A stretch of 64,000 bases of DNA from SZUA-309 sp965232595 (GCA_965232595.1 OZ246983.1:4526001-4590000); one strand, 5' to 3'; counted from the first letter of the stretch, positions 8,634-17,668 are shown. Program-made: numbers and translations. The notes: generated from the sequence alone by a model not told the origin.

Positions 8634-11015
8634 TCAGAATGTTCGTCCCAATTCAAACTGAAATTGCTCGACCCGATCGATCTCGGAGTCGTTGAAAACG
8701 AAGGCGTAGCTGAAGGTCATGGGCCCGAGACCGGCCAGCCAGGTGAGCGATGCGCCCACGGAGTAGCGGAACTCGTCGACGTCGAAGCCGAAGCAGTTGA
8801 CGCTGAACTCGAAGCACTTGGTCTGGAACACGTTACCGGCATCGACGAACAGCACCGGACGGAACTGCCGTCCGTCCTTGATGAAGGGCATGGGGAAGAT
8901 GACCTCGGCGCCTGCCTCGACCAGCAGGTTACCGCCGTAGGGATCACCTTCAGGCCGGAAGAACCCCGGCGGGATCGGGTCGCCGTTCGCATCTTCCGTT
9001 GGCGGCGTGGTACGCGGCCCGAGGGTGGAGTTCTTGAATCCGCGGACCGAGCCGAAGCCGCCGGAGTAGAAGTGCTCGAAGAAAGGGATCAGCTCTGTGC
9101 TGCCGTAGCCATCGCCGTAACCCAGCTCGGTTCTTAACCGGAGCGTCCAGGAGCGGGTGATCGGGAAGTACATCTGACCGTCGTAGACGATCTTGTAGAA
9201 CTGCAGGTCGCTGCCCGGGATGGCGATTTCGGCCGACAGGTTCTGCGACCGGCCGCGGGTCGGGAACACGCCCCGGTTCAGAGTCGACGAGCGCCAGCCC
9301 AGATTCAGCTTGTAGTTCAGCGACTTGTTGCCGTTGACGTCGAGATAGGCGCTGATTTCCTGGGCCGGGAACGAGCCCTCGGTGATGTCCGTGTACTCGA
9401 TCAGCGCGCCGAAGTTGAGCCGCTGCGTCTCGCCGATCGGGAAGCCGAAGTTGATGCCTGCGCCCATGGCGTCGGTGGAGAAGCTGGCGATGTTCCGGGC
9501 GTCGTAGTCCAGGTTGCGCAGGAAGATGTTGAAGCCGCGGCTTATGCCATCCAGGGTGAAGTAGGGATTGAAGTAATTGAAGTTGATGGCTTTCTGGAAC
9601 TGCGAGTAGGAAGCGCCGACGGTCAGGCTGTTGCCGGTACCGAGGACGTTGTTCTCCGAGTAGTTGGCGCCGAGGGTCAGGCCCCAGCCCTGGGCGTAGC
9701 CGAGGGTGGCGGAGATGCTGCCGGACGGCTGCTCCTCCATGACGAACTCCACGTCCACCTGATCATCGGTGCCGGCCACCTCCGGCGTCTCCACGTTCAC
9801 GCCCTTGAAGTAGCCGAGGCGCTCGAGCCGCACCTTGGACAGCTCGATCTGCTGGGTAGACGCCCAGCCGCCCTCCATCTGCCGCATCTCCCGGCGCATC
9901 ACCTCGTCTCTGGTCACCTTGTTGCCGGTGAACGATATCCTGCGCACGTAGGCCCGCTTGCCGGCATCAACAAAAAACTCCACGTCCACGGTGCCGTCGT
10001 CCTGCACCCTGGGCACGCCGGTCGCCGAGGCAAAGGTGTAACCGGAGTTGCCCAGCGCGTTCTGCAGGCGCTCTTCGGTCGCCGTTACCCGGGCCTGGGA
10101 GAACGTCTGCCCCGGGGATACGATCAGCAGCCGCTCCAGATCCTCCTTGCGGACGTCGTTCAGCTCACCGATCAGGTTCACCTCGTTGACGGTGAACTTC
10201 TCGCCCTCTTCCACGTTCAGGGTGATGTAGACCTGGTCCCGCTTCGGGGTGATGCTCACCTGGGTGGAGGTGATGGCGAACTCCACGTAGCCCCGGTCCT
10301 TGTAGTAGGCCTCAAGCTTCTCGAGGTCACCGGACAGCTTCTCCCGCGAGTACTTGTCGTCGTTCTTGTAGAAGGACAGCAGGCTCGGGTGCTTAAGCTC
10401 CAACGTGTCGAGCAGGACCTCTTCGGAGAAAACGCTGGCGCCGACCACGTTGATGTGGCGGATGCCGGAGGTTTTGCCCTCCTCGATGTCGATGCTGATG
10501 GCGACCCGATTACGCGGCAGGTCTTCCACGTTGGTGTTGATCGCGGCGCCGTAGCGACCCTGGGCAACGTACTGCCGTTCGAGCTCGAGCCCGACCCGTT
10601 CGAGAGTCGCGCTCTTGAAGATCTCTCCTTCCCTGAGGCCCTGCTGGCCAAGGCCATCGAGCAGCGCATCCGTGGGGATCGCCTTGTTGCCATCGATCTC
10701 GATGCTCTCGATCTGCGGACGCTCGACCACGGTAACCACGAGCACGCCGCCGTCCCGCGCCATCCGGATGTCGTTGAAAAATCCGGAGCTGAACAGCGAG
10801 CGGATCAGCTCCCGGATACCAACGCTGTCCAGCACGTCGCCGACGTTGACGGGCAGCTGGTTAAACACCGTACCGGCAGATACCCGCTGCAGGCCCTGCA
10901 GCCGGATGTCTTCCACCACGAAGGCTTCCATGGCCTGAACGGGCCTGGCTGCGAAGGTGCCGACCAGCAGCGCTGCAGCGAGAAGAAACGGGATTCGAAG
11001 ACGGTAGGTGGTCAT
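8634..11015 (-). CDS. bamA: Outer membrane protein assembly factor BamA
   Basis: Central Omp85 subunit of the beta-barrel assembly machine in the outer membrane. The 793-aa precursor has a signal peptide ending near PVQA (residue 28), five POTRA repeats (to about residue 425) and a C-terminal 16-strand barrel. The loop-6 motif VRGF is present (FGSVRGFKN), and the protein ends with phenylalanine, the usual outer-membrane insertion signal. It sits 10 bases after rseP, linking it to the sigma-E pathway and to its chaperone ompH downstream. Confidence 0.98.
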   Translation of the reverse strand: MTTYRLRIPFLLAAALLVGTFAARPVQAMEAFVVEDIRLQGLQRVSAGTVFNQLPVNVGDVLDSVGIRELIRSLFSSGFFNDIRMARDGGVLVVTVVERPQIESIEIDGNKAIPTDALLDGLGQQGLREGEIFKSATLERVGLELERQYVAQGRYGAAINTNVEDLPRNRVAISIDIEEGKTSGIRHINVVGASVFSEEVLLDTLELKHPSLLSFYKNDDKYSREKLSGDLEKLEAYYKDRGYVEFAITSTQVSITPKRDQVYITLNVEEGEKFTVNEVNLIGELNDVRKEDLERLLIVSPGQTFSQARVTATEERLQNALGNSGYTFASATGVPRVQDDGTVDVEFFVDAGKRAYVRRISFTGNKVTRDEVMRREMRQMEGGWASTQQIELSKVRLERLGYFKGVNVETPEVAGTDDQVDVEFVMEEQPSGSISATLGYAQGWGLTLGANYSENNVLGTGNSLTVGASYSQFQKAINFNYFNPYFTLDGISRGFNIFLRNLDYDARNIASFSTDAMGAGINFGFPIGETQRLNFGALIEYTDITEGSFPAQEISAYLDVNGNKSLNYKLNLGWRSSTLNRGVFPTRGRSQNLSAEIAIPGSDLQFYKIVYDGQMYFPITRSWTLRLRTELGYGDGYGSTELIPFFEHFYSGGFGSVRGFKNSTLGPRTTPPTEDANGDPIPPGFFRPEGDPYGGNLLVEAGAEVIFPMPFIKDGRQFRPVLFVDAGNVFQTKCFEFSVNCFGFDVDEFRYSVGASLTWLAGLGPMTFSYAFVFNDSEIDRVEQFQFELGRTF

Positions 11016-11025
11016 TACGGCAGGC

Positions 11026-12363
11026 TCAGATCAACCGGGTCAGGTCGTTGTACAACGCGATGACCATCAGGCCACCCACCAGCACCAGGCCAACCTGGGT
11101 CGCCATGATCTGGACCTTGTCCGGGACCGGCTTGCCCCGGACCAGCTCCACCAGGCCGAAAAGAATGTGGCCACCGTCGAGGATAGGGATCGGCAGCAGG
11201 TTGAGAACGCCTAAGGAAATGGACAGCAGCGCGGCCAGGCCCAGGAAATACTGCCAGCCCGCACTGGCGGAGTCGCCGGCCACTTTGGCAATCATGATCG
11301 GGCCGGACAGGTTTTCCACTGAAACCGCGCCCATCACCATCTTCTTCAGCACGCCGAGCGTGAACAGTGTCTTCTCCCAGGTCTCGCCGATGGCGGCAGG
11401 GATCGCCGCCAGCGGCCCGTACTGCTCTTCGTAGAAATGCCCGGCGACCCCCAGGTAGCCGATGGTCACCCCTTCTTCGGTTTCCGTAGCGTTGGGCACG
11501 ATGCGCAGCGTCAGCGGCTGACCTCGACGCATGAGCTCCACCTCGAGCAGCGTATCCGGCGCCTGCTGAATGACGCCGACCCAGTCGCCCCAGCTCTCTA
11601 TCGGCTCGCCGTCGACCGCGGTGATCAGATCCCAGGCCTCCAGGCCGTCCCGCTCGCCCGCACCACCGGGCAGCACCTCACCCACGAGGGCGGGTGCAGC
11701 AGCGGTAAAACCGAGCGAACCAAGCAGGTTCGGGTCCTTCTCGCCCTGATGCCAGTTGCTGATCGGAACTTCGAAACGCTCTGCTGCCCCACCCGGCTGG
11801 CGGGCTTCGATGACGATGCTGCCGCTCTCGCCCAGCCGGTCCGCCAGCGCCAGGTTCACCTGCTGCCAGTCCTGGGTCCGCGCCCCGTCGACGGAGACGA
11901 TCTCCGAGTAGCGGGTGAGCCCGGCCTGACCGAGTGCCGTGTCGGGATCCACGTCACCGAGCATCGGCGCGATGGCCGGGGTTCCGGCGATGAACAGCGC
12001 CCAGTAAATAATGATGGTCAGCAGGAAATTGGCTGCCGGTCCCGCCGCGGAGATGAACAGCCGCCAGCCGACCGAAAGCTGCGAGTAGTCTTTGTCTTCG
12101 GGTTTCAGCGGCACCGCCAGCGGCACCTCACCCGGTTCCTGCTCACCCAGCATGCGCACGAAGCCGCCCAGCGGGATGGCGGTGACTACCCATTCGGTTC
12201 CCCGGCTGTCGATCCGGGACCAGAGCGGCCGGCCGAAGCCGATGGAGAAGCGAAGGATGCGTACCCCGGAGAGCCGGGCAGCCACGTAGTGGCCCAGCTC
12301 GTGGAAAGTGATCAGGCCACCGAGCATGACGATCAGGGCCAGGGGATACTGTAGAAATTCCAT
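11026..12363 (-). CDS. rseP: Site-2 intramembrane metalloprotease RseP
   Basis: Inner-membrane zinc protease that makes the second cut in the anti-sigma factor RseA (encoded at 46600-47208), releasing sigma-E. The 445-aa protein has HELGH at residues 21-25 in the first membrane helix, two central PDZ-like regions, and the second metal site LDGGH near residue 390 between C-terminal membrane helices. It heads the rseP-bamA-ompH-lpxD segment after a 231-base spacer that lacks dxr. Confidence 0.97.
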   Translation of the reverse strand: MEFLQYPLALIVMLGGLITFHELGHYVAARLSGVRILRFSIGFGRPLWSRIDSRGTEWVVTAIPLGGFVRMLGEQEPGEVPLAVPLKPEDKDYSQLSVGWRLFISAAGPAANFLLTIIIYWALFIAGTPAIAPMLGDVDPDTALGQAGLTRYSEIVSVDGARTQDWQQVNLALADRLGESGSIVIEARQPGGAAERFEVPISNWHQGEKDPNLLGSLGFTAAAPALVGEVLPGGAGERDGLEAWDLITAVDGEPIESWGDWVGVIQQAPDTLLEVELMRRGQPLTLRIVPNATETEEGVTIGYLGVAGHFYEEQYGPLAAIPAAIGETWEKTLFTLGVLKKMVMGAVSVENLSGPIMIAKVAGDSASAGWQYFLGLAALLSISLGVLNLLPIPILDGGHILFGLVELVRGKPVPDKVQIMATQVGLVLVGGLMVIALYNDLTRLI

Positions 12364-12594
12364 GCGCTGTCTGCTGGCGGTAAGTCAGATACTCAGCATG
12401 CCCGAACTGCAGGCCGTGCTTCCATTAACATAATTTAATCCGCACCGAGCCTGCTAAACATCCCCGGCAACCACGAGGATCGGAGATCGCCGATCCATCG
12501 TCTTGGGTGCCGGAAAAGGGAATCCAACCAGGCTGAATGCATGTTGGGGGCGCATGATAGCCGATCTTGGCGGCTCTAGGGGGGTGATTTTTGG
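12364..12594 (-). promoter_or_regulatory. 231-base spacer between cdsA and rseP with AT-rich patch and hairpin
   Basis: No gene is seen here. A perfect 7-bp inverted repeat (GGATCGG/CCGATCC, 12477-12496) and an AT-rich patch (12424-12439) lie upstream of rseP on the minus strand, and a weaker 5-bp stem (12559-12575) lies just past the cdsA stop. Such a long gap inside an otherwise tightly packed operon suggests an internal promoter or attenuator for rseP-bamA. I could not find a convincing -35/-10 pair or a clear sigma-E element, so the promoter assignment is inference. Confidence 0.4.
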
Positions 12595-13404
12595 TCAGAC
12601 AGACTGACTGGCAAGCCCGGCGTAAATGAGGATCAGGGCGAAGTACGGCAGCACGGCCACGGCCGAGTCGATGCGATCCAGCGCCCCGCCGTGACCCGGC
12701 AGAATGACCCCTGAATCTTTCACCCCCCGCTCCCGTTTCAGCACGCTTTCAAACAGGTCTCCGACCACGGAAACCGTCACCAGCAGCACCATGATGAAGA
12801 TCCAGCCGCCGTTGAAGCGACCCATTGCCACCAGGATGCCACCGCAGATCAGGCTGGACGCCAGCATGCCGCCCCAGAACCCCTCCCAGGTTTTGCCCGG
12901 GCTGACTTCCGGCGCCAGCTTCCGCTTGCCGAACTGCCGACCGCTGAAGTAGGCGCCGATGTCCGCAAAGGCGACCACCAGGACCATCCAGAGCAGCCAG
13001 TTCGAGCCGCCCGGCGCCTCCCTGATCACCATCAGCGCGATCCAGGACGCCCAACTGATGAATATCCCTACGACCCCGGTCACCCAGGGCCGGATGACCG
13101 CCCCGCTGGCCGGATAGCTGAACACGCAGATGAGCGCTCCGGCCCAGATCGCTGCGCTGATGAACAGTCCCGGCACCCTCAGGGCTGGTTCGAAATGGGT
13201 GGCGAGCACCAGCAAGGTGTAGAGGCCACCATAGGCGTAGCGCAGCGCGCGGCTTTCTATGCCGGCGAGCCCCGCGTACTCGTAGGCCGCCACCATGCCG
13301 ACAAACCAGAAGAACAGCGCAAAAGCCGGGATGGGCAACAGGTAGATGGCAATGAGAGCCGTGAAGGCCAGCACCAACCCCGTAATGATCCGGGATCTGA
13401 GCAT
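12595..13404 (-). CDS. cdsA: Phosphatidate cytidylyltransferase
   Basis: Makes CDP-diacylglycerol from phosphatidate and CTP, the branch point for phospholipid synthesis in the inner membrane. About eight hydrophobic segments are visible. The C-terminal family signature runs from LKRERGVKDSG to LPGHGGALDRID. The frame stays open upstream to 13503, but that part overlaps uppS and is not hydrophobic; the ATG at 13404 (MLRSRIITG) gives 269 aa, lies 7 bases after the uppS stop, and leads straight into the first membrane helix, so I chose it. Confidence 0.94.
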   Translation of the reverse strand: MLRSRIITGLVLAFTALIAIYLLPIPAFALFFWFVGMVAAYEYAGLAGIESRALRYAYGGLYTLLVLATHFEPALRVPGLFISAAIWAGALICVFSYPASGAVIRPWVTGVVGIFISWASWIALMVIREAPGGSNWLLWMVLVVAFADIGAYFSGRQFGKRKLAPEVSPGKTWEGFWGGMLASSLICGGILVAMGRFNGGWIFIMVLLVTVSVVGDLFESVLKRERGVKDSGVILPGHGGALDRIDSAVAVLPYFALILIYAGLASQSV

Positions 13405-13411
13405 GCTCGTA

Positions 13412-14203
13412 TCAGCTGCGCCGGCCGAACCGACGCTGGCGCTCCAGGTAAAGGGAAATCGCGTTCTCAAGGCAGGCTTCATCGAAGTCGGGCCAGAACG
13501 CATCCGTGAAGTACAGCTCCGTGTACGCCAGATCCCAGAGCAGGAAGTTGCTGATCCGGTGATCGCCGCCGGTGCGGATGCAAAGATCGGGGGCGCTCAG
13601 ATCACCCAGCGACAGGTAGTTGGCGAAGGTGGCTTCGTCGATCGACTCCGGATCGAGCGCTCCTGCCTGCACGTCCCTCGCCAGCGCTCTGGCGGCTTCG
13701 GTGATGTCCCAGCGGCCACCGAAGTTGGCGGCGATATTCAGCTGCATCCGGTCGTTGTGCGCGGTGCGGGCTTCCGCCTCGCCCATGAGTTCCTGCAGGT
13801 CCGCGTCGAATCGCGTCCGGTCACCGATGATCCTGAGCTGCACCTCGCGCTCGTTCAGCTCATCAATGTCGTTCTTCAGGACGTTGCGCATCAGGTCCAT
13901 GAGCAGGCTCACTTCCCGCCGCGGCCGGCCCCAGTTCTCGGTAGAGAAAGCGAACAGCGTCAGGCAGCGCACGCCCAGGTCGGCACAGGCTTCCGCAACC
14001 GGTCGAACCCGGCGCGCGCCGGCCCGATGCCCGGCTGCACCCGGCAGGTGCCGGCTCTTGGCCCAGCGATGGTTGCCATCCATGATGATGGCCAGGTGTC
14101 GGGGCACTTCCTGATCGGCGAGCTTCTCGTCAGGCGAGCGCACCGCTTCCAGGGACGCTTTGGCATCCCGGGGATTGGTTAAGCTGACGCTGACCTCTGA
14201 CAT
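13412..14203 (-). CDS. uppS: Undecaprenyl diphosphate synthase
   Basis: Cis-prenyltransferase that makes the C55 carrier for peptidoglycan and O-antigen. The 263-aa protein has the pyrophosphate-binding IIMDGNHRWAK with catalytic D42, FSTENW, and the C-terminal RTGGDHRISNFLLW region. The N-terminal 30 residues precede the usual start of the conserved domain, so an internal start is possible. In E. coli dxr adjoins this gene; here frr is directly upstream and cdsA directly downstream. Confidence 0.96.
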   Translation of the reverse strand: MSEVSVSLTNPRDAKASLEAVRSPDEKLADQEVPRHLAIIMDGNHRWAKSRHLPGAAGHRAGARRVRPVAEACADLGVRCLTLFAFSTENWGRPRREVSLLMDLMRNVLKNDIDELNEREVQLRIIGDRTRFDADLQELMGEAEARTAHNDRMQLNIAANFGGRWDITEAARALARDVQAGALDPESIDEATFANYLSLGDLSAPDLCIRTGGDHRISNFLLWDLAYTELYFTDAFWPDFDEACLENAISLYLERQRRFGRRS

Positions 14204-14222
14204 TCCCTGTTCCTGCAGCCGC

Positions 14223-14780
14223 TCAGACTTCCATCAGATCCGCTTCTTTGGACGACAGGGCGCTGTCCACCTCGGCAACCCGACGGTCGGTAAGCTTCTG
14301 AATATCGTCTTCGGCCCGATGCGCCTCGTCCTCGGCGGCTTCCTTTTCCTTGACCAGCTCGCGGACGTCGGCAATGGCGTCGCGGCGGATGTTGCGGATG
14401 GCGATCCGGGCGTTCTCGGCTTCCTGCTTCGCCTGCCGAGCCAGGTCCTTCCTGTTCTCTTCGGTCAGGGCCGGCAACGGCACGCGGATGAGCTCGCTGG
14501 TGGAAGCCGGCGTGATGCCGAGATCGCTCTTCAGGAGCGCCTTCTCGAGCTCCGGAATCATGTTTTTCTCCCAGGGGGAGATCACCAGCGTTCGGGCGTC
14601 TTCAACGGTTATGGAGGCAACCTGGTTCAGCGGGGTGGGATTGCCGTAGTAGTCCACCTCGATCCCGTCGAGCAGGCTCGGGTTGGCACGGCCGGTGCGG
14701 ATGCGAGCGAAGTTGCCGGCAAGCACTTCGAGGGACTTGCCCATGCGCTCGTCCGCATCCTGTTTAATTTCATCGATCAT
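14223..14780 (-). CDS. frr: Ribosome recycling factor
   Basis: Splits post-termination ribosomes together with EF-G. The 185-aa protein has the normal RRF length and the family's conserved RTGRANPSLLDGI and LPALTEENRKDLARQ segments. It ends 19 bases before uppS and begins 109 bases after pyrH, consistent with the standard rpsB-tsf-pyrH-frr order. Confidence 0.98.
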   Translation of the reverse strand: MIDEIKQDADERMGKSLEVLAGNFARIRTGRANPSLLDGIEVDYYGNPTPLNQVASITVEDARTLVISPWEKNMIPELEKALLKSDLGITPASTSELIRVPLPALTEENRKDLARQAKQEAENARIAIRNIRRDAIADVRELVKEKEAAEDEAHRAEDDIQKLTDRRVAEVDSALSSKEADLMEV

Positions 14781-14889
14781 TTCTTAGAGCGCCTGTCCTG
14801 CGGCTCGCCTCTTACCCGGCTTTTCAGCCATCCAGATCCATCCAGTCGGCAATAAGGCGTGGGGGTCGTGGTCGCTGGAACTGGTCCAA

Positions 14890-15603
14890 TCAGCTCGCGA
14901 CGATTCGGGTGCCAACCTTGTCACCGTTGATGATCGCGGTCAATGCGCCCTTTGCACGCATATCGAAGACCACCACCGGCATATCATGATCGCGACAGAG
15001 GCAGATGGCTGTGAGGTCCATCACACCCAGCTGACGCTCGAGAGTTTCGTCGTAGGTCAGGGTGTCGAATCGGGTCGCATCAGGGTCTTTGAACGGATCG
15101 GCGCTGTACACACCATCCACTTTGGTGGCTTTCAGGACGGCGTCCGCACCGACCTCAATGGCGCGCAGGCAGGCGGCGGTATCGGTGGTGAAGAAGGGGT
15201 TGCCGGTGCCGCCGGCGAAGATGGTCACCTTGCCGGCAGCCAGCGCCTCGGCCGCCGCGTCGCGAGAGAATCCGGTTGCGACGCCGGGAACAGGAAGTGC
15301 GGAAAAGAGTACCGCGTCGATGTCGCGGCGTAGCAGCAGGTCGCGAAAGGCCAGGCCGTTCATGATGGTGGCCAGCATGCCCATGTGGTCACCGGTCACC
15401 CGATCCATGCCCGCTGCCTGCAGGGCAGCGCCACGAAACAGGTTGCCGCCACCGAGCACCACCGCCAGCTGGCCGCCGGCGGCAATGAGACCGCCGATCT
15501 CGGTGGCGAGCTCGTCCAGAACTTCCGGGTCGATGCCGAAGCCACCGGCTTCCGGCCCTGGTGCCAGAGCCTCTCCGGAGAGCTTCAGCAGAACCCGGCG
15601 CAA
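14890..15603 (-). CDS. pyrH: UMP kinase
   Basis: Hexameric amino-acid-kinase-fold enzyme converting UMP to UDP, controlled by GTP and UTP. The 237-aa protein begins RRVLLKLSGEAL, has the glycine-rich GGGNLFRG and the Asp-rich DPFKDPDATRFDTL segment, and ends near GTRIV, all typical. It lies 3 bases after tsf. Confidence 0.97.
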   Translation of the reverse strand: MRRVLLKLSGEALAPGPEAGGFGIDPEVLDELATEIGGLIAAGGQLAVVLGGGNLFRGAALQAAGMDRVTGDHMGMLATIMNGLAFRDLLLRRDIDAVLFSALPVPGVATGFSRDAAAEALAAGKVTIFAGGTGNPFFTTDTAACLRAIEVGADAVLKATKVDGVYSADPFKDPDATRFDTLTYDETLERQLGVMDLTAICLCRDHDMPVVVFDMRAKGALTAIINGDKVGTRIVAS

Positions 15604-15606
15604 AGC

Positions 15607-16476
15607 CTACTCTGCGCCCTGAACCTGTGCGGCTACCTCGGCAGCGAAGTCCTGCTCCTCTACCTCGATCCCTTCGCCCACCTCGTAACGGACGAAGCGA
15701 CGGCAGGCGTTGCCCTTGTCCTTGAGAAGCTGGCTGACCTTGACGTTGCCATCCTTGACGAACGGCTGATCCACCAGGCTGACCTCGGCCAGGAACTTGC
15801 GGACCCGTCCTTCGACCATCTTCTCGACGATGTCGGCGGGCTTGCCGGACTCGGCAGCCTGGGAGCTGTAGATGTCCCGCTCCTTGGCCAGCACGTCTTC
15901 CGGCACCTCGGCAGAGGTGACCACCATCGGGTTGATGGCGGTGATGTGCATGGCCAGATCACGGCCCAGCTCCTCGTCTGCCTTGTCGAGCTCGACCAGA
16001 ACCGCTTTGCGGTTGTCCGAGTGAACGTAGCTGGTGACGAAGCCATCGGCGGTTTCCAGGCTTGCTGCCCGGCGCACGGTGATGTTCTCGCCGATCTCCT
16101 GGACCAGCGACTCGCGCTTGGCATCCAGATCTCCGGCCATGATGCTGGCAACGTCGCTGGCACCCGCTGCAAAGGCAGCTTCCAGCACCTCGTCGACGTA
16201 AGCGATGAACTTCTCGTTTTTGGCGGCGAAGTCCGTCTCGATGTTCACCTCGACGACCGTGCCTTTCTTGCCGTCCTCGGCCACCTTGATCCCGAGCAGG
16301 CCGTCTGCCGTGGTGCGGCCTGACTTTTTCGCAGCCTTGAGCGCGCTGGACTTACGGAGCGCCTCGATGGCCGCCTCCATGTCGCCGTCTGCTTCGGTGA
16401 GCGCCTTCTTGCAATCCATCATGCCAAGACCCGTGCGCTCGCGGAGCTCCTTGACCATTGCGGCAGTGATCGCCAT
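15607..16476 (-). CDS. tsf: Elongation factor Ts
   Basis: Guanine-nucleotide exchange factor for EF-Tu. The 289-aa protein has the N-terminal UBA-like domain with LRERTGLGMMDCKKAL and the TDFAAKNE motif that contacts EF-Tu. It begins with ATG two bases after the rpsB stop, the normal rpsB-tsf operon. Confidence 0.98.
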   Translation of the reverse strand: MAITAAMVKELRERTGLGMMDCKKALTEADGDMEAAIEALRKSSALKAAKKSGRTTADGLLGIKVAEDGKKGTVVEVNIETDFAAKNEKFIAYVDEVLEAAFAAGASDVASIMAGDLDAKRESLVQEIGENITVRRAASLETADGFVTSYVHSDNRKAVLVELDKADEELGRDLAMHITAINPMVVTSAEVPEDVLAKERDIYSSQAAESGKPADIVEKMVEGRVRKFLAEVSLVDQPFVKDGNVKVSQLLKDKGNACRRFVRYEVGEGIEVEEQDFAAEVAAQVQGAE

Positions 16477-16478
16477 GA

Positions 16479-17381
16479 CTACGACTCCTTCTTTTCGCTA
16501 TCAGCTGGCGCGTCAGCATCAGCTTCCGCCGTCGTGGCCTCTGCATCGGCGGCGGGCGCTTCGGCAGCAGCCTCTGCTGCTGCAGGGGCCTCTGCTTCTG
16601 CAGGGGCTTCTGCTTCAGCAGCCGCAACTGCTTCAGCGGCCGGCGCAGGGGCAGGCGTCTCTTCTACCTCGACGAACTCGTCAGGGCGGACGTCCCCCGC
16701 GGCGTTCAGCTGGCCCTCGGCGATCGCATCGGCGACGGCGGTGACGTAGAGGCGGATGGCGCGAATCGCGTCATCATTGCCCGGAATGATGTAGTCGATG
16801 CCCTCGGGATCGCTGTTGGTATCCACCACGCCGAACACCGGAATGCCGAGCTTGTTCGCTTCGGAAACGGCAATGTGCTCGTGCATCACGTCGACCACGA
16901 ACAGCGCGTCCGGCAGGCCGCCCATGTCCTTGATCCCGCCGAGGCTGCGCTCGAGCTTCTCCATCAGGCGCGAGCGCTGCAGCGCTTCGCGCTTGGTCAG
17001 CATCTCGAAGGTGCCATCGGTGGATTGGGTTTCCAGCTCCTGCAGCCGGCGAATGGACTGCCGGATGGTCTTGTAGTTGGTGAGCATGCCGCCGAGCCAG
17101 CGCTGGTCGACGTAGGGCATGCCAACGCGGCTCGCCTGCTCTTTCACCACCTTCGCCGCCGCCCGCTTGGTGCCGACGAACAGAATCTTGTGTTTGCGGC
17201 TACCCAGGTTGCGGAGCTCCGTCAGCGCATCGTTGAACGCCGGCAGAGTCTTTTCCAGGTTAATAATGTGAATTTTGTTGCGGGATCCGAAGATGAACGG
17301 TGCCATCTTGGGATTCCAGAAACGGGTCTGATGGCCGAAGTGCACGCCTGCGGCCAGCATGTCGCGCATGCTGATATCCAT
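16479..17381 (-). CDS. rpsB: 30S ribosomal protein S2 with long Ala/Glu-rich tail
   Basis: Structural protein of the small subunit. The core (about residues 1-228, starting MDISMRDMLAAGVHFGHQ) matches the family. After it comes an unusual tail of about 70 residues made almost only of Ala, Glu, Pro and Asp, bringing the total to 300 aa against about 241 in E. coli. The frame is open 20 codons further upstream, but the ATG at 17381 is preceded by GGAG at good spacing and is where S2 proteins begin. Upstream is a structured leader, probably the S2 autoregulatory site. Confidence 0.97.
   Translation of the reverse strand: MDISMRDMLAAGVHFGHQTRFWNPKMAPFIFGSRNKIHIINLEKTLPAFNDALTELRNLGSRKHKILFVGTKRAAAKVVKEQASRVGMPYVDQRWLGGMLTNYKTIRQSIRRLQELETQSTDGTFEMLTKREALQRSRLMEKLERSLGGIKDMGGLPDALFVVDVMHEHIAVSEANKLGIPVFGVVDTNSDPEGIDYIIPGNDDAIRAIRLYVTAVADAIAEGQLNAAGDVRPDEFVEVEETPAPAPAAEAVAAAEAEAPAEAEAPAAAEAAAEAPAADAEATTAEADADAPADSEKKES
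16491..16675 (-). repeat. Low-complexity Ala/Glu codon repeats in the rpsB 3' end
   Basis: Near-repeats of a GCAGAGGCC-like unit, and alternating Gca and Gaa codons, encode the acidic Ala/Glu/Pro tail of S2. The pattern (for example AEAEAPAEAEAP) looks like expansion by slippage. It is in frame with the conserved core and followed by a normal stop and by tsf, so it is not an assembly join. Confidence 0.7.
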
Positions 17382-17488
17382 TGAATTGTCTCCGGGTTGC
17401 TTCTCGCACCACCGTGAACGCTTCGAACCGATACTGAACATCGCTCAGTTCTGACGAGTTTTGACGCGGTAGCGGCGAAACTCGCAGG

Positions 17489-17542
17489 TGTCGCCTTCGG
17501 CGACACACCGGCACCCTTGGAAGCGCCTCTAAAGGCGGTGTG
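17489..17542 (-). promoter_or_regulatory. Structured rpsB leader (probable S2 autoregulatory element)
   Basis: On the minus-strand transcript there is a perfect hairpin TGTCGCC-GAA-GGCGACA (17489-17505). A 7-bp long-range stem CACACCG/CGGTGTG (17536-17542 with 17504-17510) surrounds a small CGCCT/AGGCG hairpin (17524-17537). The long-range stem shares bases with both hairpins, so the folds compete. Gammaproteobacterial rpsB mRNAs are known to carry a leader by which S2 represses its own synthesis. Position fits; identity with that leader is inference. Confidence 0.5.
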
Positions 17543-17551
17543 GGTGTTTTA

Positions 17552-17581
17552 GTTAAAATCGCCTGGAACTTCTGGACTCAA
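17552..17581 (-). promoter_or_regulatory. Candidate sigma-70 promoter for rpsB-tsf-pyrH-frr
   Basis: On the minus strand TTGAGT (17581-17576), an 18-base spacer and TTTAAC (17557-17552) match the sigma-70 boxes at 4 of 6 positions each. It lies just upstream of the structured leader. This is a moderate match judged by eye only. Confidence 0.35.
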
Positions 17582-17590
17582 ACGGGTCCA

Positions 17591-17619
17591 TTGCCCCGAG
17601 GCGGCGGGCTTTATACCAT
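17591..17619 (+). promoter_or_regulatory. Candidate sigma-70 promoter for map
   Basis: TTGCCC (17591-17596), 17 bases, then TACCAT (17614-17619), about 50 bases before the map start and divergent from rpsB. It is a weak match that would fit the divergent layout. Confidence 0.3.
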
Positions 17620-17668
17620 ACTGCGCCTTTTACGCAAGCGCCCGCTGCAGCGGGAGAAGAGGAGAACT

